NCBI GenBank assembly: GCA_004297725.1
Contig: SCUS01000049.1
Span: forward strand, 1 to 57,762
DNA: 57,762 nucleotides
DNA from: Myxococcaceae bacterium
GTDB taxonomy: Bacteria; Myxococcota_A; Polyangia; Polyangiales; Ga0077539
Reading direction: 5' to 3'
Positions 27,041 through 34,482 of the stretch are shown here, in pieces (within the stretch, counting starts at the first letter, position 1; each line of letters opens with the position of its first letter). The notes under the pieces are model-generated. The model was not told the DNA's origin. It searched no databases and worked only from the letters and a program-made list of their open reading frames with translations. Position numbers and translations under genes: made by a program.

Positions 27041-27222
27041 GCGACACCTCGCGTGCGGCTCGCCCGGGCGGCCTCGGCGCGCGACCAGAGGCGGTCTGCA
27101 ACGGCCTCGGCCGCGTGGGCGGCGGCGCGGTCCCCCGCGAGCCGGGCGACCCACGCCTGCTCCTCGCAGAGCAGCGAGGCGTTGGCGAAGAAGGCGTAGC
27201 GGAAGGCCGCCGAGGAGTCCAT
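27037..27222 (-). CDS. 61-aa helical phage protein
   Basis: Starts at ATG 27222 in a TGATG overlap with the first operon gene. Ala-rich, almost entirely helical (AAFRYAFFANASLLCEEQAW, AAAHAAEAVADRLWSRAEAA), with a basic C-terminus. No motif; unknown function. Confidence 0.65.
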   Translation of the reverse strand: MDSSAAFRYAFFANASLLCEEQAWVARLAGDRAAAHAAEAVADRLWSRAEAARASRTRGVA

Positions 27223-27503
27223 CACGCCCACACCGCCGGGCGGATCGCGTCGGCGCTGGTGAGCTCCGGGCACTCGGCGTCCACCTCGTCGGCGGCCATC
27301 ACGCCCAGGAGGCCGGAGAGGCACTCCTCGGGGGTCTCGCCGTGGGCGGTGCGGAGGTACTCGCCCGCGTCGGCGCTCTCGACGGTGCAGCGCAGGTAGC
27401 TGCCGCCGAGGAGGGCGTAGCGGACCTCGCAGGGGCCGCCGGAGATGCGGGCGGCGAGGGTCAGGACGTCGCGGGTGAGGTCGGAGACGGAGCGGGTCGG
27501 CAT
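27222..27503 (-). CDS. First gene of the leftward early operon, unknown
   Basis: 93 aa. Helix (SVSDLTRDVLTLAARISG) followed by a strand-rich region (CEVRYALLGGSYLRCTVESA) and an acidic C-terminal part. It lies about 38 nt after the predicted start of the leftward promoter and has a GAGG at a useful distance. Being first after the repressor-controlled promoter, it would be the earliest product on this side. No family recognised. Confidence 0.7.
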   Translation of the reverse strand: MPTRSVSDLTRDVLTLAARISGGPCEVRYALLGGSYLRCTVESADAGEYLRTAHGETPEECLSGLLGVMAADEVDAECPELTSADAIRPAVWA

Positions 27504-27547
27504 CGGGGGCCTCGTCGCGGCGGGGGTTGAACCGCTGCGGTGGAGAC

Positions 27548-27576
27548 GTTGTAGCTACTGCTACCGAAGCCGTCAA
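27548..27576 (-). promoter_or_regulatory. Leftward early promoter with overlapping operator
   Basis: Minus-strand -35 TTGACG (27576-27571), exact 17-bp spacer, -10 TACAAC (27553-27548). The spacer and -10 contain GTAGCAGTAGCTAC (minus strand, 27564-27551), with the perfect 8-bp palindrome GTAGCTAC. The same sequence sits in the same place in the rightward promoter, so one repressor can block both. It would drive genes from 27503 down to int. Confidence 0.75.
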
Positions 27577-27610
27577 CAATGTTCTGTCGCAAAAGCGACG
27601 GTGACGTGAT

Positions 27611-28099
27611 TTAGCCGGAAATCGGCGAGCGGAGCGCGGCGGTCAGCGTCCAGTTCGGGTAGAGGCTCGCGCCGCCGGGGCTGTCCATGATGTGCAGGAG
27701 GTAGGCTGCCGTCGCGAGCCACCAGTCCGTTTCGTTGAGGTGCAGCCCCCGGCGAAGCCCGAGGCCGTGCAGCAGCTCGTGCAGGCACGAAAGGTTGCGC
27801 TCGTAGATGTCGCCCTGCGACTGGACGAAGAGCGTCGTGGCCGTCGAGGCGCCGCATCGGCCGGGGAGGTAGATGCTGTGCACCTTGAAGCCCGCGGCCT
27901 CGGCGAGGGCGAAGGGGCTGGAGTCGAGCGCGAGCCCGCCGCACTCGCTCGAGATGCGCCGGATGAAGCCGGGGATCCACTGGATACCGAGCATCGGCCC
28001 GACGAGGCCAATCACCTCCCAGTCGGCGCGCAGGATGGCTTCGACCTCTTCCCGCGCGGTCATGCAGGTGATGGCTTCAGCGGCCTGGTGGTCGTGCAT
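27611..28099 (-). CDS. ImmA/IrrE-like metallopeptidase
   Basis: 162 aa; an internal ATG at 28063 is an alternative start. The zinc peptidase motif HELLHGLG has His107, Glu108 and His111, and an acidic third-ligand region NETDWW follows at 122-127. SIYLPGRCGASTATTLFVQS matches the strand arrangement of the IrrE/ImmA family. These enzymes cleave or inactivate XRE-type repressors. It is the next gene after the XRE repressor, on the same strand, so it is the likely inducer of this prophage. Catalysis on that repressor is inferred. Confidence 0.75.
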   Translation of the reverse strand: MHDHQAAEAITCMTAREEVEAILRADWEVIGLVGPMLGIQWIPGFIRRISSECGGLALDSSPFALAEAAGFKVHSIYLPGRCGASTATTLFVQSQGDIYERNLSCLHELLHGLGLRRGLHLNETDWWLATAAYLLHIMDSPGGASLYPNWTLTAALRSPISG

Positions 28100-28173
28100 C
28101 CCCAGAGGGTGCCCCGGGGATCAATCGGTCGTCGATGGCGACGTTCTGACGATGGACGTATCCTGACAACGCC

Positions 28174-28653
28174 CTAAGCCGGGTCGGCGTTGTCCTCGCG
28201 GTCCTGCTGGATCGCCTCGTAGAGACGCATCAAGAAATCTCCCGTGAGATTGGGCCTCGCGCGGCTCATCCCGACGGTCTGCATCTCACCGATGATCGTC
28301 TCGTCGGGGGTGACGCCCCGGCGCGCGAGCCGCGCCCGGAGCTCTTGCTCCGCGGTCGGATATCGGGGGTGCTGACCGAGGCGGTCACCGCCGCGCACTG
28401 CCGCCGGGTCGAGCTCAACGCTCCGGCCGAGCAGCACATCGATGGACTGGCCGGTCACGTTGGCCATCCCGTTCATCAGCTTCTGGCCGACGCCGCGCTT
28501 GCCGTTCAGCACGTCGCTAAGGGTCGCGTGGCTCACCCCCAGGGCCTTCGCAGCGTGCGTCAGGGTGCCGTCGTACTTCGACGCGATCAGGTCGCGCAGC
28601 CGACGACGGAGTTCCTCGTTCTGCTTCGGGGGGAGCGCACGGTCGGACGCCAT
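28174..28653 (-). CDS. XRE-family phage repressor
   Basis: 159 aa from ATG 28653; the longer frame to 28737 runs through the operators and is rejected. The helix-turn-helix lies at residues about 25-60 (LTHAAKALGVSHATLSDVLNGKRG). The C-terminal 80 residues lack the Ser-Lys protease dyad of LexA/CI repressors, so self-cleavage in SOS is unlikely, and the adjacent ImmA-like peptidase offers the alternative. Divergent from the Cro-like gene, with operators in between. It probably binds GTAGCTAC-type sites. Confidence 0.8.
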   Translation of the reverse strand: MASDRALPPKQNEELRRRLRDLIASKYDGTLTHAAKALGVSHATLSDVLNGKRGVGQKLMNGMANVTGQSIDVLLGRSVELDPAAVRGGDRLGQHPRYPTAEQELRARLARRGVTPDETIIGEMQTVGMSRARPNLTGDFLMRLYEAIQQDREDNADPA

Positions 28654-28660
28654 ACGAGGG

Positions 28661-28692
28661 ATCGTAAGCGCGCCACCTGTAGCCGTAGCTAC
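28661..28692 (-). promoter_or_regulatory. Repressor promoter region with third operator copy
   Basis: Plus-strand positions 28679-28692 read GTAGCCGTAGCTAC, a third operator copy differing at one base from the other two. On the minus strand TACGAT (28666-28661) is a possible -10 placing the start at about 28654, next to the repressor ATG, so this mRNA may be leaderless. No good -35 was found; the operator would lie about 25-38 bp upstream of that start, fitting autoregulation. Confidence 0.45.
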
Positions 28693-28702
28693 CAACATGA
28701 TG

Positions 28703-28731
28703 TTGACACCTTCCGTAGCAGTAGCTACAAC
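28703..28731 (+). promoter_or_regulatory. Rightward early promoter with operator, leaderless start
   Basis: TTGACA (28703-28708), 17-bp spacer, TACAAC (28726-28731), near-consensus for sigma-70. Operator GTAGCAGTAGCTAC at 28715-28728 overlaps the spacer and -10. Transcription should start near 28738, and the Cro-like ATG is at 28740, so the message would be leaderless or nearly so. Arrangement is nearly identical to the leftward promoter. Confidence 0.78.
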
Positions 28732-28739
28732 GGCCACTC

Positions 28740-29162
28740 ATGGACACCATCGAGACCGGAAAGCGCCTGCACCACTGGCGCGCGACTCGCGACCCGAAGC
28801 GCACCGTCGTCGACCTCGCGACCGCCGTCGGGGTGAAGCACCCGACGTGGCTCGACTGGGAGAACGGCTCCCGCTCCCCGTCGCTCGCGAAGGCGATGGC
28901 GCTGGAACTCCTGACCGATGCGGAGGTTCCGATGGAGGGCTGGGGCTTCGCCGCGGACGTCGTCTCCATGATGCGAGAGATCGTCGCCCGCCGCGGCGCT
29001 GCGGCGCTGACCGAGGCCGACGAGCCCGTGGGCGTGGGCGGGTCTGGCGCTGAGGGCGACCCCGAGGCCGATCAGGAAGTAGCAGCAGACCAGGGCGAGG
29101 CGGGCGAGGTTCATGGGCCTACCGTCGCCTCGGCAACCCATTGCCGGGAGTCCGCGCGATGA
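28740..29162 (+). CDS. Cro-like XRE-family regulator
   Basis: 140 aa. An XRE helix-turn-helix occupies residues 8-60 (VVDLATAVGVKHPTWLDWENGSRSPSLAKA). The C-terminal 50 residues are acidic and low-complexity (EADEPVGVGG, EADQEVAADQGEAGE). Start is the first ATG after the strong promoter, with no leader. Divergent from the XRE repressor, it is the natural Cro counterpart for the lytic decision. Its stop overlaps the next ATG (ATGA), which supports the long C-terminal tail being real. Confidence 0.8.
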   Translation: MDTIETGKRLHHWRATRDPKRTVVDLATAVGVKHPTWLDWENGSRSPSLAKAMALELLTDAEVPMEGWGFAADVVSMMREIVARRGAAALTEADEPVGVGGSGAEGDPEADQEVAADQGEAGEVHGPTVASATHCRESAR

Positions 29163-29659
29163 GCTCCGTTCGTACTGGACGGGTGCCCAGCGTCCGTCGC
29201 ACCGACCTCCAGCGGGGCGCGAAGAAGCTGTTGCAGCAGGCCGCCGCGCTGCTGCCGGCCGTGAGCCTCAAGAGCATCGCGGACCTCCTCGACGAAGGCC
29301 AGTCGACCGTCGAGGCGTGGGCCAACCCCGAGCGCACCAACAACGTGCCGCTGTGGGTGCTCGGCCACCCGGACCTGCCGGAGCCCGTGCGGACGTACCT
29401 GCTCTCCGGGCTCGACGCGATGCGCGGCGGCAAGGCGGCGCCGTCCGTCTCCCCGGAGGCGCAGTCGCACGTCGCCAACGGGGCCTTCGGCGAGCTGCTC
29501 ATGGGCGTCGCCTCGGCGCTCGCGGGTGACGCGCGGATCGACCCGGAGGAGGCGCGGTCGCTCCTCCCGCTCGCGGTGCGCGCCCACACACTGCTCGGGC
29601 GGTTCATCACCAACCTCCAGGTGCGCGCCGGGGTCACGACGCACGGGGGCGACGCGTGA
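29159..29659 (+). CDS. CII-like phage regulator (tentative)
   Basis: 166 aa from the ATG overlapping the Cro-like stop. Residues 15-60 form a helix-turn-helix-like segment (GAKKLLQQAAALLPAVSLKS, IADLLDEGQSTVEAWANPE) followed by a helical oligomerisation-type C-terminus. Position directly behind Cro on the rightward transcript is that of CII in lambdoid phages. The assignment rests on position and a predicted HTH. Confidence 0.55.
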   Translation: MSSVRTGRVPSVRRTDLQRGAKKLLQQAAALLPAVSLKSIADLLDEGQSTVEAWANPERTNNVPLWVLGHPDLPEPVRTYLLSGLDAMRGGKAAPSVSPEAQSHVANGAFGELLMGVASALAGDARIDPEEARSLLPLAVRAHTLLGRFITNLQVRAGVTTHGGDA

Positions 29660-30102
29660 TGGATCCCCTCGTCGTCTACACCGACGGCTCGGGCACGATG
29701 GCGCACCTGCCGTGCGGCGCGGGCGTGGCGGTCTACGACGGGGAGTTGGTCATCCTCGAGGCCTCCCGCGCCCTCGGCCTCGGGACCAACAACCACGCGG
29801 AGCTGTCAGCGGTCCGCGTCGCGCTCGCGATCACCGACGACTGGCGGCACCGGCCGCTCACGATCCGCACCGACTCCGAGTACGTGATCGGCGTCCTCAC
29901 CGCACCGAGGGGGCCGCGGCCCGACCAGAAGAACGCGCGGCTGATCCACCTCATCCGCCTCGCGATGGAGGGCCGGGAGGTCGCCTTCGAGCACGTGAAG
30001 GGGCACTCGAAGATCCCCGGCAACGAGCGCGCGGACCACCTCGCGGGGATCGCCCGCAAGCGCCAGCAGGTGGCCGTCCGACCGATGGCAGGTGCCGCGT
30101 GA
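29659..30102 (+). CDS. rnhA: Ribonuclease HI
   Basis: 147 aa from the ATG that shares its A with the upstream stop (TGATG). All four carboxylates are present: Asp9 (YTDGSG), Glu48 (NHAELSAV), Asp72 (RTDSEYVI) and Asp126 (NERADHLA), with the helper His in VKGHS near 116. It degrades RNA in RNA-DNA hybrids; in a phage this suggests removal of primers or R-loops during replication. The GTG at 29656 is less likely as a start because it lies before the overlap. Confidence 0.9.
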   Translation: MDPLVVYTDGSGTMAHLPCGAGVAVYDGELVILEASRALGLGTNNHAELSAVRVALAITDDWRHRPLTIRTDSEYVIGVLTAPRGPRPDQKNARLIHLIRLAMEGREVAFEHVKGHSKIPGNERADHLAGIARKRQQVAVRPMAGAA

Positions 30103-30836
30103 ACGCGCCCGCCACCGGCCCGGACTGGATCGTCCGCCCCGAGCTCGACCATCGGACATGGCTCCCGCTCGCGCAGCGCGGTGTGCGTCGGACCTCCGCG
30201 GCAGCCATCGCACAAACCCAGCCCAGCACTCCCGCGCCACAGGAGTCCCGCGCCACGGTGCCCCCGAAGGCCCTGGCGCCCAGCACCCTCCCTGCCGCCG
30301 AGCGCCCCACGGTCCCCACAGGTGGCGACCCGGCGCTCCCGCCGACGCTGCGGCCGGTGGCTCCTCCTGCTGCTCCCGCTGCTCCCGCCAGGACCCTGTG
30401 CAGGCTCTGCGGAGAGCCCGCGGCGAAGTCCACGCCGGAGACAGACCCCGAGCTCGTCGCGCTCTGCTCCAAGCACCGGTCCGCCGCGCTCAAGCGCCGG
30501 TGGGAGACCCGCAGCACCCGGAAGGCACCGGCCACCGTGCCGCCCCTCACGGAGGCCGACCGGGTGCTCCTCGGCGCGCTCGTGGTCACCCTCGACGGCA
30601 GGGCCCGGGTGCAGCCGTCCGAGGTGACCGACGCCGTCGCGACCATGGGCGCACGGAACACCGACGGGTCCGCGCTCTCCCCGATGCGCGCCGGCGCAGT
30701 CCTCGCCGCGCTCTCGGCGCACGTCGAGGGCCATCGGATGCGGCGCGAGGGGGCGTTCTTCCAGCTGACCACGCACGGGATGCGGGCGGCGGGCGCGCTG
30801 CTCCGCAACGTCGGGGCGCTGCGGGGTGAGCGATGA
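30099..30836 (+). CDS. Zinc-finger protein with C-terminal winged-helix-like domain
   Basis: 245 aa from the GTG in the GTGA overlap with RNase H. Residues 30-95 are a Pro/Ala/Thr-rich linker. A finger with CRLCG and a later CSKH lies near 101-125, followed by a basic stretch (SAALKRRWETRSTRKA). The last 90 residues look like a helical DNA-binding module (LTEADRVLLGALVVTLDG, VQPSEVTDAVATMGAR). Function unknown; a replication or transcription role is plausible from position. Confidence 0.65.
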   Translation: MNAPATGPDWIVRPELDHRTWLPLAQRGVRRTSAAAIAQTQPSTPAPQESRATVPPKALAPSTLPAAERPTVPTGGDPALPPTLRPVAPPAAPAAPARTLCRLCGEPAAKSTPETDPELVALCSKHRSAALKRRWETRSTRKAPATVPPLTEADRVLLGALVVTLDGRARVQPSEVTDAVATMGARNTDGSALSPMRAGAVLAALSAHVEGHRMRREGAFFQLTTHGMRAAGALLRNVGALRGER

Positions 30837-31108
30837 GCACCTGCGACTGGCCCCGCTTCGAGGCGTGGTTCGCCGTCGAGCGGCAGCGGCGTCACAGCGT
30901 GCCTGGGTTCGAGCACGCCATGTTCTTCGAGTGGCTCCGGCTGGGGCAGCCCGCGGCCTCGGCGGCTGCGGAGGCGCCCGTCGCGTCGGCCGCTCTGCCG
31001 CCTCCTGCACCCGCCCCGGCGCCCCGCCCCGCACGCCCTGCGGCCCCGAGGTCCCCGCGGCCCGCTCCGCAGCGGCAGCAGCGGCCGGAGCCGGGACTGC
31101 TGTTCTGA
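30833..31108 (+). CDS. Small protein with Pro/Ala-rich tail
   Basis: 91 aa, ATG in an ATGA overlap. The first 40 residues are folded-looking (CDWPRFEAWFAVERQRRHSV, FEHAMFFEWLRLGQP); the rest is a Pro/Ala/Arg-rich disordered tail ending in GLLF, a hydrophobic end that could be a peptide docking motif, as in phage SSB-type tails. Unknown function. Confidence 0.6.
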   Translation: MSTCDWPRFEAWFAVERQRRHSVPGFEHAMFFEWLRLGQPAASAAAEAPVASAALPPPAPAPAPRPARPAAPRSPRPAPQRQQRPEPGLLF

Positions 31109-31161
31109 CCTGACGCCCGGCGGAGAGGCCGCCGGTCGCAACGACCCGAAGGAGAACGACG

Positions 31162-31518
31162 ATGGAGAGCGCTCAGAAGACCGAGATCCGAAGCCTCGAG
31201 GTGAAGCTCACCGAGGGCGAGCGGAGCCAGCGAGCCCGCCGGGCCGCCGAGGTGTTGCGCCAGCGCGACCAGGCCGAGGCCGATATGAAGCTGAAGGCCA
31301 AGCTCGCGAAGGGCGAGCTCGACAAGCACGAGGCCGAACTGCGGAAGCTCGCGCAGGCCGCGCGCGAGGGCTGCGAGGTGCAGGAGGTCGAGTGCCACTG
31401 GGTGCCCGACTACGCCAGCAAGAAGATGCGCCTGGTGCGCGACGACACGGGCGCCGTCGTCGAGGTGCGCCAGATGAGCATGGACGAGCAGCAGACCAAG
31501 CTCGACCTGCACAGCTGA
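31162..31518 (+). CDS. Coiled-coil phage protein, unknown
   Basis: 118 aa with its own GGAG ribosome site after a 53-bp gap. Residues 5-70 are Lys/Glu/Ala-rich coiled coil (RAAEVLRQRDQAEADMKLKA, AELRKLAQAARE), followed by a short beta-rich end (CHWVPDYASKKMRLVRDDTG) that contains two Cys. It lies directly upstream of the helicase gene. Not recognised. Confidence 0.7.
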   Translation: MESAQKTEIRSLEVKLTEGERSQRARRAAEVLRQRDQAEADMKLKAKLAKGELDKHEAELRKLAQAAREGCEVQEVECHWVPDYASKKMRLVRDDTGAVVEVRQMSMDEQQTKLDLHS

Positions 31519-31527
31519 GGGCGCCCG

Positions 31528-32895
31528 ATGTCCGCCCCGCCCTCCAGCCTGCGCCCGTACCAGCTCGACCTCGTCGCGCGCCTCTACCAAGCGTACCGCG
31601 ACGGGGCCGACGCGGCGTGCGCGCAGATGCCCACAGGCGGAGGGAAGACCCACATGGCCGTCGAGGGGGTCATCGTCCCGTCGGTCGCGCAGGGCCGGCG
31701 GGTGCTCTTCGTGGCGGACCTCGAGGAGATCCTCCTCGACACCGAGGCGCGGCACCTCGGCGCGGGCCTCGACACCGGCCTCATCCTCGACGGCAAGGCC
31801 ACCAACCCCACAGCCCCGGTGCAGATCGCGAGTCAGCAGACCCTCGCGAGCTGGATGAAGCGCGGCACGCCGCTGCCCCCGTGCGACCGGGTGATCCTCG
31901 ACGAGTGCCACATCGCGGGCGCCGACACCGTGCGCGCGATGCTCGGCATCCTGCGCGGCCGCGGCGCCAAGCTGCTCGGGCTCACCGCGACGCCCGCGCG
32001 CGGCGACGGCGTGGCGCTCGACGAGTTCGACGCGCTGGTCTGCGGCCCGCAGCCGCGCGAGCTCGTGGACCTCGGCGCCCTCGTGCCGTGCGAGGTGATG
32101 AGCCCGACCGAGATCCTCGAGGGCGTCGCGATGGACCCGGTCGACGCCGTGCGGGCGTTCGCCAGCGACCGTCGCGCGATCGTCTTCGCGACCACGGGCG
32201 CCGAGGCGACGCGCATCACCGCCGCGCTCTGCGCCATGGGCCAGCCCGCGCTCGCGGTGCTCGACGACACCAAGAAGGCCGTGCGCCGCGAGGCGCGCGC
32301 CCGGCTCCTCGCGGGCGACGTCCAGCACCTCGTCACCGTGCGTGCGCTCCAGAAGGGCTTCGACGCGCCGCTGATCGACACCGTGGTGCTCACCACCGTC
32401 GGCACTGTCACCGACTGGCTGCAGCGCATCGGGCGGTCGCTCCGGCCGTCGAGCGCGACCGGGAAGACCTCCGCGCTCGTCGTCGACCTGCGCGGCGGCG
32501 CGATGGTGCACGGTCTCCCGCTCTGGGACCGGACGTGGACCCTCTCCGGCCGGCAGGGCCCCGCGGCCCGCCCGAATTTGCGCCGCTGCCTCTCCTGCCA
32601 CGCCGTCTTCGTGCCGCGCGCCACGTGCCCGAAGTGCGGCTCGCGCCACGTCTCGGACCCGCGTCCCCTGCGCGTCCAGCGGGCCGAGCTCGCCGCGCAG
32701 TCGAACGTGCCCGCGCACGTGCTGGCCGAGCGCGCCGTGCAGCAGGCGACGGGCGTGATCCTGCGTCGCAAGCCCCACCTCAGCCACGCCAACGCCCGCT
32801 TCGCCGCCCTCGTGGGCGCCGCCGCCTGGGTGCGCGAGGCGCTCGGTTTCCACCACGTCCCCAGGTCCCGCAAGGAGGTCGCTCGTGCAGTCTGA
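31528..32895 (+). CDS. SF2 helicase with C-terminal zinc ribbon
   Basis: 455 aa. Motif I MPTGGGKT near 34-41, motif II DECH near 127, motif III GLTATPAR near 152, and the motif VI region QRIGRSLRPS near 300 define an SSL2/UvsW-type superfamily 2 helicase. A four-Cys zinc ribbon (CLSCH ... CPKCGS) follows near 355-375. Such phage enzymes unwind branched or R-loop DNA during replication. The next gene, a VRR-NUC nuclease, starts inside its 3' end, and the two may process junctions together. Confidence 0.9.
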   Translation: MSAPPSSLRPYQLDLVARLYQAYRDGADAACAQMPTGGGKTHMAVEGVIVPSVAQGRRVLFVADLEEILLDTEARHLGAGLDTGLILDGKATNPTAPVQIASQQTLASWMKRGTPLPPCDRVILDECHIAGADTVRAMLGILRGRGAKLLGLTATPARGDGVALDEFDALVCGPQPRELVDLGALVPCEVMSPTEILEGVAMDPVDAVRAFASDRRAIVFATTGAEATRITAALCAMGQPALAVLDDTKKAVRREARARLLAGDVQHLVTVRALQKGFDAPLIDTVVLTTVGTVTDWLQRIGRSLRPSSATGKTSALVVDLRGGAMVHGLPLWDRTWTLSGRQGPAARPNLRRCLSCHAVFVPRATCPKCGSRHVSDPRPLRVQRAELAAQSNVPAHVLAERAVQQATGVILRRKPHLSHANARFAALVGAAAWVREALGFHHVPRSRKEVARAV

Positions 32896-33421
32896 TGGTG
32901 GTCGGCAGCTCCCCCTCACCGCCGCGGGGTCGCACGGCGGCGCGCTCCCCGGCGCGATCGGCACCGCGCTCGAGGACGCCGTCGTCGAGGCCATCGGCGC
33001 GCTCCCTGGCGTCACGGTGCACCGCAATCAGGTGCGCCGCGCGACGCTACCGGGCGGCGCGCGGGTGCTCACGGGCATCGGGGGCAAGGGCGCGCCCGAC
33101 CTCGTCGCGGAGGTGCGCGCGGCCGACGGCCGGACCCTGCTCGTGTGGCTGGAGTGCAAGGCCAACACGGGCGCGCTCAACCCCGACCAGAAGCGGTGGC
33201 ACGCCGCGGCCGAGTACGAGCGACGGCACGTGGTCATCATCCGCGAGGTCGCCGACGCGCTCGACGCGGTGAGGAACTTCCAGGCCGAGTCCCCGATCCG
33301 GGCGTTGGAGCGCCGCATCGAGGAGCTCACCGCCGAGCGCGATGGCCTCATGGACGTCTTGGCGAAGAGCACCCGCGAGGTCACTGACCTCCGCGCGCAG
33401 CTCGCCGGGGTGGTGTCGTAA
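32885..33421 (+). CDS. VRR-NUC domain nuclease
   Basis: 178 aa from the GTG at 32885, overlapping the helicase gene by 11 bp. The PD-(D/E)XK motif reads GGKGAPDLVAEV ... LVWLECKANTG (Asp and ExK), followed by LNPDQKRWHAAAE and VVIIREVADALDAV, the stand-alone VRR-NUC pattern found in phages. Relatives cut Holliday junctions or flaps. The C-terminal 45 residues form a coiled coil. The ending TAATG couples it to the primase gene. Confidence 0.88.
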   Translation: MQSDGGRQLPLTAAGSHGGALPGAIGTALEDAVVEAIGALPGVTVHRNQVRRATLPGGARVLTGIGGKGAPDLVAEVRAADGRTLLVWLECKANTGALNPDQKRWHAAAEYERRHVVIIREVADALDAVRNFQAESPIRALERRIEELTAERDGLMDVLAKSTREVTDLRAQLAGVVS

Positions 33422-34482
33422 TGGGCGCCATCAAGGATCAGATCGCCCCGACCACGGGCCGCGGGCCCTGGAGCCCCTCCGCCCGCTCGGGTGGCCGCGA
33501 CTGGATCGACGCCTCGCCCTCCCGCCGCTGCCCGGTCTGCGGCGGGGACTCCTGGTGCCAGACCCACCGCGAGGGCGCCACGGTGTTGTGCAAGCGCGTC
33601 GCCGGGGGGCGGGAGAAGGAGAACCGGGACGGCGTGACCTACTACGTGCACCGCCTCCACGGCGAGGTGCGCGAGGTGATGGAGCCGCTGCCCCCCTCCA
33701 CCGAGCGCGCGCCCGTCGAGGCCCTCGATGCCGCCTACCAGGTAGTGCTCAGGAACCTCCGGCTGGACCCCAGCGACCGCGAGGGCCTCTGCCGCCGCGG
33801 CCTGAATGACCAGGCCATCGAGGCCGGGGGGTATCGCTCGCTCCCGATCGAGGGGCGGGCCCGCCTCGCGAAGGCTGTCCTCGAAGAGGTCGGAGAGGAT
33901 GCCGCCCGCGCCATCCCGGGCATCGTCTGGAAGACCGCCGACGACGGCCACGGGTGGTGGAGCCTCGGCGGGAGCCCGGGCCTGCTGGTCCCGGTGCGCG
34001 ACCTCGAGGGCCGCATCGTCGCCCTGAAGGTCCGCCGCCGGGACGTCGAGGCCGGGCAGCAGCGCTACCTGTATCTCTCGTCAGCCCGCGCCGGCGGCGC
34101 CTCGGCCCAGGCTGCGCTGCACGTGCCGGTGGTGCACGCCCGGCTCGACGCGCCGCTCCTGGTGGTGACCGAGGGCGAGCTCAAGGCCGACGTGGCGACG
34201 CACCTTCTCGGCGCGCCCGTCGTGGGGCTGCCCGGCGTCTCCTCCTACGCCCTCGCGGTGCTGCTCGCCGGAGCCCTCCAGCCGCGGCGCGTGGCCGTCG
34301 CCTTCGACATGGACCGGATCGGCAACCGTTTCGTCGCGCGCGCCGCGCAGCAGCTCGTGGCGGCGCTCCGCTCCGCGGGCCACGACACCGAGGTCTGGCG
34401 GTGGAACCCGGCGCACAAGGGCGTCGACGACCACCTGCTGGCCCTCCGCGACGCCAACAACGGGGTGTGCGATGCCCGGTGA
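33421..34482 (+). CDS. TOPRIM-type primase (DUF3854-like)
   Basis: 353 aa. An N-terminal zinc-binding site CPVCGGDSWC lies near 37-46 with another Cys at about 57. The C-terminal TOPRIM-like fold shows VVTEGELKADVAT (catalytic Glu) and VAFDMDRIGN (DxD). It lacks the full DnaG catalytic core, as usual for phage primases of the DUF3854 group. It would make primers or open the origin with the D5-type helicase that starts within its last codons. Confidence 0.8.
   Translation: MGAIKDQIAPTTGRGPWSPSARSGGRDWIDASPSRRCPVCGGDSWCQTHREGATVLCKRVAGGREKENRDGVTYYVHRLHGEVREVMEPLPPSTERAPVEALDAAYQVVLRNLRLDPSDREGLCRRGLNDQAIEAGGYRSLPIEGRARLAKAVLEEVGEDAARAIPGIVWKTADDGHGWWSLGGSPGLLVPVRDLEGRIVALKVRRRDVEAGQQRYLYLSSARAGGASAQAALHVPVVHARLDAPLLVVTEGELKADVATHLLGAPVVGLPGVSSYALAVLLAGALQPRRVAVAFDMDRIGNRFVARAAQQLVAALRSAGHDTEVWRWNPAHKGVDDHLLALRDANNGVCDAR

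Noticed and set aside
28725..29141. Minus-strand ORF with a signal-like helix opposite the Cro-like gene
   Set aside because: An internal ATG at 29114 gives an attractive hydrophobic start, but the rest is Arg/Gly-rich, it overlaps a clear XRE gene whose stop couples to the next gene, and it has no sensible end.
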